Below, piece by piece: positions 57,961 to 64,000 of a stretch of DNA of 64,000 bases. The notes below the pieces were generated by a model, which searched no databases, had not been told where the DNA came from, and saw only the letters and a program-made list of their open reading frames with translations. Source of the DNA: a virus; the IMG/VR virus record IMGVR_UViG_3300023179_000106, positions 1 to 64,000 of that record; one strand, given 5' to 3'. The translations under genes were made by a program, and so were the position numbers. Numbering within the stretch: the first letter of the stretch is position 1; each line of letters starts with the position of its first letter.

Positions 57961-58635
57961 ATGTTTGCATTTAGGGAATGGCTCATGAACGAGGCCGCCA
58001 TGGGCCCCAACAGCATCCGTTACGACGCCCAAGGCAGGCCGAACTTCCGAGTTTACATAATGAACGACGGCGGACTCGTAGGCCTTGAGACGCTGCAGAA
58101 TGGCCAATACAAGTTCGCGGGAGACATGTTCAGCAACATCTTCGGGGACTCAAGCCTATTGAGGGGCCGAAAGATATTCAACTGGCATTCCGACCTCCCC
58201 GAGGGTTCGGGCTACGGCCCAATGTTCTACGACATATGCATGGAAATCGCGACGATCAAGGGAGGTCACCTCGCCTCCATGACGCTCGTGAATCGACTCG
58301 CGCTCGTAAGTTCGGGGAAGGACTTCGACTACGAACAGTCGAAAGAGAGGAAGGGCGCCTCCATGGGCGACACGAGCGACAGGGCGGAGCCGATCTATAA
58401 GTTCTATTACGAGAAGAGGGGCGATGTCGAAAAGGTCGACCCCGGTGTCAGGGTGGCCAAGCTGCGAGCCGCGGCGGACAGGGCGGGGATACCGAAAACC
58501 CAGCAGAGCAACCTGAAGGGCCATATGGTCGGAGGCGTTGTGGTCTCCGTCAACAGCAGGAAAGTACGCCTGACGCCCGATGAGGCCGAGAACTTAAAGT
58601 TCGCCCAGGAGTTAGCAAGGAGAATGGGCAACTAG
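57961..58635 (+). CDS. Conserved hypothetical protein with F..WL signature
   Basis: A 224-residue protein beginning MFAFREWLMNEAAMGPNS. The middle segment GSGYGPMFYDICMEIATIKG resembles a conserved motif in phage proteins of unknown function with an acetyltransferase-like flavour, which I cannot prove. A C-terminal helical region contains two basic patches. The ATG lies directly after a late-promoter-like element and has no Shine-Dalgarno sequence. It overlaps the convergent AAA+ ATPase gene by four bases. Confidence 0.7.
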   Translation: MFAFREWLMNEAAMGPNSIRYDAQGRPNFRVYIMNDGGLVGLETLQNGQYKFAGDMFSNIFGDSSLLRGRKIFNWHSDLPEGSGYGPMFYDICMEIATIKGGHLASMTLVNRLALVSSGKDFDYEQSKERKGASMGDTSDRAEPIYKFYYEKRGDVEKVDPGVRVAKLRAAADRAGIPKTQQSNLKGHMVGGVVVSVNSRKVRLTPDEAENLKFAQELARRMGN

Positions 58636-59765
58636 AAGCCGACCTTGTTCTCCTGCTTCTCGACATGGAAGTTGTCGTCGGGGTTATATATCTCCGCGAG
58701 CGTCATGGGGCCAGATGCCCTTCTCCCGTCGCCGACCCTCTCCAAGACCCTGTTCGACGCCTCTTCGGAGAGCGGGCCGAAGTGGTGCTCCACGAGCAGC
58801 CTGCCCTTCCTGACGAGGGCGGAGTCGATCCTCTCCCTGTCTATGTTGAAGGTCGCGATCACCATGACGTTCAGGCAGTCGCCGAGGATGCCGTCCGTGA
58901 TGTTCAGGATGTTGCTGATGGCCGTGTTGTCCTGCTCGTCGCGGGCACGCAGCACCTTCTCCGCGTCCTCAAGCAGAAGGACGCAATCCCTGTGTCTCAT
59001 GATGAAGGTGAGAAAGTCTGGGCTGGTCAGGTGGTCCGCCGCCCCGCTGGACAGGTAGATGACCTTCCTCGTGGTCTTGGTGGTGAGGTACTTGATGAAG
59101 GTGCTCTTGCCCGTCCCCGGGTCGCCCGACAGCAGCACCAGGCCGTTCTTGTCGGCGGACAGCTCGCCGACGATCTTGTCGAACTTCATGGAGGCCTCGG
59201 CCCCGTAGTTCAACTCCAGGTCGACGCCTGCGCGAGGGAGCTTGACGTTGAACCTCTGGAGCATGAGCATGCCGTCCATGCTGCACAGGAGGTGGACGTT
59301 GCCCTTCCTCTTGCGTTCGGACTCCCGCGATATCAGGCGCAACGCCGAATCAAGCTCCCAGGGGCGGGAGTAGACTATCTTGCATCGGTAGCCTTCCCCG
59401 ACTTCTTCCCGCTCGTCGTTGCCGTCCTCGCCTTCGTCGTCGTCGTCCCTTTCGGAGAACTCGAAGCGGTGGATTAGCCCCTCCTTCCTGAAGAAGTAGA
59501 CCAGGGCGCCCTCCAGTTGGTAGCACGCCTCGGACGGGGCCACCACCTTCTGTCCCTTCACGAGGCGCTCCGTCTCGCAGAGGAAAATCCTCCTGGCGCC
59601 AGCCTTTTCAAGGGCCTCCAACGAGCAGGGCTTCACCAGATTCGCGAACTCGTACATATCCGGGTGGGACCCGAACTTCTCCATGTAGTAGTACAGGAGG
59701 TTGAAGTACGTGCCGTAGTCGGAGGGCGAGGCCTTGCGGGCGAATGGGTTGAAGTCCTTCTTCAT
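58632..59765 (-). CDS. AAA+ ATPase (BCS1-like pattern)
   Basis: A 377-residue protein. The AAA core lies at about 195-345: Walker A LLSGDPGTGKSTFIKYL near 210-226, Walker B DCVLLLEDAEKVL near 258-270, sensor 1 MVIATFNIDRERID near 300, and R-finger-like RKGRLL. A charged N-terminal region with an acidic loop (residues 105-125) precedes it. The fold recalls BCS1-type and proteasome-like ATPases that unfold or remodel proteins. It is on the minus strand inside the head gene region. The partner or substrate is unknown. Confidence 0.88.
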   Translation of the reverse strand: MKKDFNPFARKASPSDYGTYFNLLYYYMEKFGSHPDMYEFANLVKPCSLEALEKAGARRIFLCETERLVKGQKVVAPSEACYQLEGALVYFFRKEGLIHRFEFSERDDDDEGEDGNDEREEVGEGYRCKIVYSRPWELDSALRLISRESERKRKGNVHLLCSMDGMLMLQRFNVKLPRAGVDLELNYGAEASMKFDKIVGELSADKNGLVLLSGDPGTGKSTFIKYLTTKTTRKVIYLSSGAADHLTSPDFLTFIMRHRDCVLLLEDAEKVLRARDEQDNTAISNILNITDGILGDCLNVMVIATFNIDRERIDSALVRKGRLLVEHHFGPLSEEASNRVLERVGDGRRASGPMTLAEIYNPDDNFHVEKQENKVGF

Positions 59766-59837
59766 GGACGAGGATTGTAAGCGCAAAGGAAGAAAAACGC
59801 AACACTTGCTACGAAACCTCGGTTAATAGGCATAACT

Positions 59838-59862
59838 ACCCTACATCCGCGAGTTGTAGGGT
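59838..59862. promoter_or_regulatory. Hairpin in divergent intergenic region
   Basis: An 8-bp perfect stem (ACCCTACA / TGTAGGGT) with a 9-base loop sits in the 184-base gap between the divergent ATPase and head genes. It is near TTAATAGG and an A-rich stretch, and could be a regulatory hairpin or transcription-attenuation element. Confidence 0.35.
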
Positions 59863-59949
59863 GCCGCCAATTAAAAAACGGAGGCAGAAGCATACATAGT
59901 ACCTAGCTCCGGCTTTCCAGAGCGGCAGCAGAAGAATCAGGAGTAAATA

Positions 59950-61758
59950 ATGAAAAGAAAACTGATCGAGTTCGAAGCCTTCCGCAAGATCAGGGAGGGC
60001 TCGCTTTCCAACACGCAGACCGAGCTTGAGGCCGCCGCGCCGCTGCTCGCCGCCGCCCTAGAGGTCGACGGGCTCGCGCTAGAGTCGTTCGACACGGAAG
60101 GGGCGCTCTTCGAGTCGCCCTCGGGCGAATTCGTACACGCAAACTACGCCATCCGCAACGGATTCGTGCAGTTCGACAACGTCGAGCAGCTCGTCCTCAA
60201 CGAGGAGACGGAGGCCAAGGCCAGCCGTGAAATCCTGTCCGGCATGCTTGACGCGCTCATCGAGAGCGACGAGGCCAAGGCCGACGCCCTGTTCGGCGAG
60301 TGGATGGGCCTCCCGAGGACCAAGGGCCTCTTCAGCGAGGCCAGGAAGCTCCGCAGCGCGCCGAAGTACAAGACCGTGGGCGGGAAGAAGAAGATCGTCG
60401 GCTACCGCAAGGTGCGCTGGAGCGACACCCCCAAGCACCACGAGAGCAGCAGCAAGACACTCAAGAGGATGCGGAGCAAGAAGATCAACAACCGCAGGAT
60501 GCCCCCGGGGCTCAAGAAGTTCCTCAAGATGAAGCGCTCGCAGGTAAACCGCTCGATCGGCAAGAGCATGAAGGAGTGGACCGTCATCGCGGAGAACGTG
60601 CTCGGGTTCGTCGACCTCCAGGTCAACGGGCCGGACGTCAACCGCGTCGAGGTGCTCCGCAAGTACGGCGAGATCGCATCCGTCAGGGTTCCGACCGTGG
60701 CCCTCCGCAACGAGGCCAGAATCCTCAAGTTCGACTGGAAGACCATGAACACCGACGTCGCCATCAAGAGACGCGACAGCAAGAGAATGCACGAGAGCGA
60801 GGAATTCGCCAAGACGGCCTCCGACCTCCGCAAGCTCAATGCCCTCTCCGACTCCAAGGGTTTCGAGACCGCCCTTGAGAACGCCGTCGCCAGGTTCCCC
60901 GGCGTGGTATACCTCACCCAGGACGAGCTCGCCAACGGCGTCAAGACGGCTCTCGAGGCCGTCGGCGACAGCAACTTCGACGACGAGGCATGCGCCTTCA
61001 TCGCCGAGGGGCTCCTCCGAACGGCGCACGACTCGTTCGCCGACAGGATCGCCAAGATCGTCAAGCTGGCCGGCGGGAAGCTCAACGAGCAGGCCGCCGA
61101 CCCGTACGCCGAGTTCCGCAACATAGCAGACCAGTTCTACGCCACGCTCGACGAACAGGCCGAACTTGAGATGCAGGCGTTCGTCGACGTGTACGAGTCG
61201 CTCCGCCAGGTCCACGAGCTCGCCAAAGAGGAGAAAAACGAGGACGTGGCCAACGAGACGGCCGCCCACCTCGACGCCCTCCTCCCGATCGTGTCAGGCA
61301 AGACCGGACTCGACCTCGAGGTGCTCGGCGAGGCCGCCGAGTGGCTCTACGACGTCGTGGAGGCCACGCAGCCAGAGGAGTGGAAGGTGTCCGAGCCGGT
61401 CGTGAGCGCCATGGGCGACCACCCCGAGCTCGCCAAGAAGGGCCGCCACTCGCAGTCGCCGGCTGACATGGAGGGGTCTACACCCGACGCCCACCACACC
61501 AGCGACGGCAAGGACTACAAGGGCGCCGCCGCAAGCGAACTGGCCAACGACGGCTGGAGCAACATGGGCGGCGACGGCGTCTACCCCGAGATCGACAACC
61601 CCTACGTCCCCAAGGCCGAAGTGCCGAAGATCGTGGGCGATAAGGACGTCGACTCCGACAGCGGGCAGCTCGCCCACTGGGGGGACAACGACACATGGCC
61701 GAACCTGCAGAACCCCTATTCAAAGGCCTCGGTGACCCCGAAGTCCGTCAAGGAGTGA
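59950..61758 (+). CDS. Head-region protein, probable internal/prohead core protein
   Basis: A 602-residue protein between the portal and the prohead protease. It begins MKRKLIEFEAFRKIREGS. A basic segment near 135-205 (KYKTVGGKKKIVGYRKVRW, then KTLKRMRSKKINNRRM) could bind DNA, the middle is helical and acidic, and the C-terminus is a disordered region. In T4 this interval holds core proteins gp67/gp68 and the cleavable internal proteins, so a core or internal role is likely. Its start has the AGGAG ribosome-binding site and follows CAGGAGTAAATA. Confidence 0.75.
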   Translation: MKRKLIEFEAFRKIREGSLSNTQTELEAAAPLLAAALEVDGLALESFDTEGALFESPSGEFVHANYAIRNGFVQFDNVEQLVLNEETEAKASREILSGMLDALIESDEAKADALFGEWMGLPRTKGLFSEARKLRSAPKYKTVGGKKKIVGYRKVRWSDTPKHHESSSKTLKRMRSKKINNRRMPPGLKKFLKMKRSQVNRSIGKSMKEWTVIAENVLGFVDLQVNGPDVNRVEVLRKYGEIASVRVPTVALRNEARILKFDWKTMNTDVAIKRRDSKRMHESEEFAKTASDLRKLNALSDSKGFETALENAVARFPGVVYLTQDELANGVKTALEAVGDSNFDDEACAFIAEGLLRTAHDSFADRIAKIVKLAGGKLNEQAADPYAEFRNIADQFYATLDEQAELEMQAFVDVYESLRQVHELAKEEKNEDVANETAAHLDALLPIVSGKTGLDLEVLGEAAEWLYDVVEATQPEEWKVSEPVVSAMGDHPELAKKGRHSQSPADMEGSTPDAHHTSDGKDYKGAAASELANDGWSNMGGDGVYPEIDNPYVPKAEVPKIVGDKDVDSDSGQLAHWGDNDTWPNLQNPYSKASVTPKSVKE

Positions 61759-61759
61759 T

Positions 61760-62467
61760 ATGAAGCTACTTCTGGAGCACGAACTGACCCCGGGATCGGT
61801 GTTCGAGAACAGGCTCATCCTGGGCGGGGGCGCCGTCCTCAACGAGATGGACCTGCACGAGGCCACCGGGGCCGGCGGACTCGTCAAGTTCCGCGGCAAG
61901 TTCCAGGAGGCCGACGCGGTCAACAAGAACAAGAGAACCTACCCGTTCAACATCCTCAACGACAACGTGAAGGGACTCCAAGAGACCATCAAGAACGGCG
62001 GGCTGATCGGCGAACTCGACCACCCCACCGACTCGATCGTCCACTTCGCAAACGCCAGCCACAAGATCACCAGACTCTGGTGGGAGGGCAAGACCCTCAT
62101 GGGCGAGGGCGTCATTCTGAACACACCCCACGGCAAGATTCTCAAGGCGCTCATCAACGACGGCGTCAGGGTTGGCATCTCCAGCCGCGGGGTGGGCAAC
62201 GGTAAGGTCAACGAGGAAGGCATCCTCGTCATCGGCGAGAGCTACAAGCTCATCACCTTCGACGCGGTCGCCGACCCCAGCACCAGCCAGGCGTTCCAGG
62301 AGAAAGTAGTCTCCAAGGAGAGCGTGGTCCACGCGGCTGCCCCGGAGGAAGCGCGCGTGTCAGTGAAAAATGAAGCCAGCGGCATACATACCCTGAACAA
62401 GGACATAGTTCTTGCCGCCCTCGGCGGAATCATCCAGAAACAGGCCAAAGCCATAAAGAGAGGTTGA
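61760..62467 (+). CDS. Prohead core protease (gp21-like, family S80)
   Basis: A 235-residue serine protease that cleaves head proteins during prohead maturation. Hallmarks are NKRTYPFNIL near residue 58, the catalytic His86 in IGELDHPTDSIV, and the Ser in VRVGISSRGVG near 138-143. GESYKLITFDAVADPST near 155 is also typical. It starts one base after the upstream stop and overlaps the next gene. The active site is intact, so cleavage of the scaffold and of internal proteins in this window is expected. Confidence 0.93.
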   Translation: MKLLLEHELTPGSVFENRLILGGGAVLNEMDLHEATGAGGLVKFRGKFQEADAVNKNKRTYPFNILNDNVKGLQETIKNGGLIGELDHPTDSIVHFANASHKITRLWWEGKTLMGEGVILNTPHGKILKALINDGVRVGISSRGVGNGKVNEEGILVIGESYKLITFDAVADPSTSQAFQEKVVSKESVVHAAAPEEARVSVKNEASGIHTLNKDIVLAALGGIIQKQAKAIKRG

Positions 62468-62472
62468 ATCAC

Positions 62473-63390
62473 ATGGAAAAGATTGTTGAAGCTTTGACTA
62501 AGCTGCTCCCCGAGGACGCGGTCGCCGAGGTGACTGAGGCTGTCAAGAACGAACTCGAGACCGCCAAGCAGGCCCTCGAGACCGAGTACACCACCAAGCT
62601 CGAAGAGGCCTACGCGGAACTCTCCGACGAGCTCAAGGGCGCCGAAGAGACCGCCATCAAGGGCTACAAGGAGGCGTACGCCATCATCACCGACCTGCGC
62701 GCCAGGCTTGAGACCCAGCAGAAGGAGTTCGAGGCCAGCATGGAGGAAGGTTACGAAGAGGCCTACCAAATGCTCCAGGCCGAGAAGAGCAAGAACGAGA
62801 ACCTGGAAGTCGAGATGTACGACACCTTCGACAAGAAGCTCCAGGAGATGAAGGAGTACATGGTCGACAAGGTCGACCAGTTCCTCCAGTACAAGGGCTC
62901 GGAGATCTACGAGAGCGCCCGCAAGGAGCTCGAGGGCGACCCGCGCACCAACGAACACAAGGTCGCCCTCGACAAGATCGTCGAGGCAGTGGCCAGCTAC
63001 ATCGGAGAGGAAGGCGTCGCGGCGACCGACTCGGCCAAGGCCGACGAGCTCGCCCGCAAGGTCGAGGAGATCAAGGCCCAGGTCAAGATCCTCGAGGCCC
63101 GCAACATACGCCTCAGCTCCGAGAACACCAAGCTTACCGAGGCAGTCCGCGAGACCCAGAAGGTCATCACGGAAAGCGCCAAAGCCGAGAAGAAAGAAAG
63201 AACCGAAAGAGCGAAGAATGTGCAGGGGAGAGGACGTGCCGTCAGCGAGGCGGAGGTCGTCGCCGAATGGACCGGAGACAAGACCGCCAAGCCCGAGAAG
63301 GGCAACGCCGACAACACCCTGGTCGAGAGCATCGACCCGGACCTGCTTCGTCAAATGCAGGTTCTAGCCGGGACGAAGAAGGAAGACTAA
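62473..63390 (+). CDS. Prohead scaffold protein (gp22-like)
   Basis: A 305-residue highly helical, acidic protein rich in Glu, Lys and Ala. A long coiled coil covers residues 20-245 (for example EAVKNELETAKQALETEYTT), and the C-terminus is polar and probably flexible. It lies directly between the prohead protease and the capsid gene, the gp22 position in T4-like phages. ATG 62473 follows AGAGG at a typical distance. TTG 62464, overlapping the upstream stop, is an alternative. It should be degraded by the protease. Confidence 0.85.
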   Translation: MEKIVEALTKLLPEDAVAEVTEAVKNELETAKQALETEYTTKLEEAYAELSDELKGAEETAIKGYKEAYAIITDLRARLETQQKEFEASMEEGYEEAYQMLQAEKSKNENLEVEMYDTFDKKLQEMKEYMVDKVDQFLQYKGSEIYESARKELEGDPRTNEHKVALDKIVEAVASYIGEEGVAATDSAKADELARKVEEIKAQVKILEARNIRLSSENTKLTEAVRETQKVITESAKAEKKERTERAKNVQGRGRAVSEAEVVAEWTGDKTAKPEKGNADNTLVESIDPDLLRQMQVLAGTKKED

Positions 63391-63428
63391 GGGAAACCAT
63401 TTCTAGTTAAACCAAGGAGAATTACCAA

Positions 63429-64000
63429 ATGCAAGCTAATGCAAAGTTCCTGAATGAAGCAAGGGAGCTGGAATCTCGTTGGGCGCAGACAGGTTTGCTA
63501 GAGAACATCACAGACAAGTACACACGTTCTTGCACTGCCGTTCTCCTCGAAAACCAGCGCCTCATCAACGAGTCCAGCACCGACTCGGGCGACGTCGCCC
63601 AGTTCAAGAGGATCTCGATTCCGCTCGTGCGCAGAATCTATCCGCAGCTGATCGCCAACAAGGTCGTCTCGGTCCAGCCGTTGCTCGGCCCGACCGGCCT
63701 CGTGTACTACCTCCGCTTTCGCTACGGTAGCAACAAGGGTTCGGTACGCGGAGCCACCAAGAGCGGCTTCCCGACCGACGACGTCAACTCGCTCCAGCAG
63801 CTCGCCTCCGGCGACGCCAACCTGAGCGTGTACTACTCGCACCAGTTCGTCGAGAACGAGTCGAGCGCGACCGACGCGGGCGGCACCAGCACGTCCCACG
63901 TCCTCGAGCACACGCCCGTCCTCGCCGGCACCGTGACAGGTACCGTCTATGACGGCACCGTCGCCGTCCAGACCTTCGTGGTCTCGGAAAGCGGCTCGTT
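63429..64000 (+). CDS. Major capsid protein (gp23-like), 3' end outside the window
   Basis: The frame is open from ATG 63429 to the last base (about 190 residues), with AAGGAG 10 bases upstream. Early residues (MQANAKFLNEARELESRWA) are helical, and IPLVRRIYPQLIANKVVSVQ followed by PLLGPTGLVYYLRFRYGSN is the T4 gp23-type HK97-fold signature. In T4 the first ~65 residues are removed by the prohead protease, and a similar delta domain is plausible here. The C-terminal part is not visible. Confidence 0.95.
   Translation, partial: MQANAKFLNEARELESRWAQTGLLENITDKYTRSCTAVLLENQRLINESSTDSGDVAQFKRISIPLVRRIYPQLIANKVVSVQPLLGPTGLVYYLRFRYGSNKGSVRGATKSGFPTDDVNSLQQLASGDANLSVYYSHQFVENESSATDAGGTSTSHVLEHTPVLAGTVTGTVYDGTVAVQTFVVSESGS

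Overview
The window is a 64 kb stretch of a large, GC-rich, double-stranded DNA myovirus (contractile-tailed phage) with a T4-like morphogenesis plan. The anchors are a terminase large subunit (gp17-like), portal (gp20-like), prohead protease (gp21-like, family S80), a scaffold-like protein, the start of the major capsid protein (gp23-like, cut by the window end), a 2353-residue tape measure, and a baseplate set (gp53/LysM-like, gp27-like hub, gp5-like spike, gp25, gp6/J-like wedge, gpI-like tail protein). The host cannot be named from this sequence. No tRNA, rRNA, CRISPR or insertion sequence was seen.

Layout. 1-4199: the end of an unknown gene, a possible glycosyltransferase, then an antisense block with a CCA-adding enzyme and two small genes. 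4244-24908: a dense plus-strand tail and baseplate operon with many stop/start overlaps. 24905-34217: an accessory and adhesin region with a SET-domain protein, a serine-tailed protein, two glycosyltransferase-like genes at its edges, and three tandem paralogues that share an N-terminal docking region and PKD-type domains. The last paralogue carries about 35 short FG/WG-P repeats. 35067-41111: mixed small genes, an actin/Hsp70-like ATPase, a DnaG-type primase, a Cas4/RecB-like nuclease and a secreted trypsin-like protease. 41155-49783: a highly accessory region with a secreted cysteine protease, an extremely acidic protein, a frameshifted thermolysin-like metalloprotease, an MscL channel homologue, small membrane proteins and a ferritin-like protein. 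49814-64000: DNA packaging and head genes, interrupted by an antisense cassette (sulfotransferase-like, 2OG-Fe(II) oxygenase, glycosyltransferase) and an antisense AAA+ ATPase. The portal gene contains an intein.

Regulation. Many transcription units begin at TATAAATA-like elements (CATAAATA, TATATAGG, CTAAATAA), which resemble the T4 late promoter. In several cases the element sits so close to the ATG that a leaderless mRNA is suggested. Ribosome-binding sites are mostly GGAGG-like, and TTG and GTG starts are used at translationally coupled junctions.

The most unusual features are the portal intein, three non-prohead proteases of three catalytic classes (two with signal peptides and the same C-terminal FVPRP tail), the phage MscL with a zinc-ribbon-like tail, the actin-like ATPase, the SET-domain protein, the repeat-rich PKD adhesins, and an F..(F/W)(L/I) signature at the N-termini of unrelated proteins that resembles a capsid-targeting sequence.
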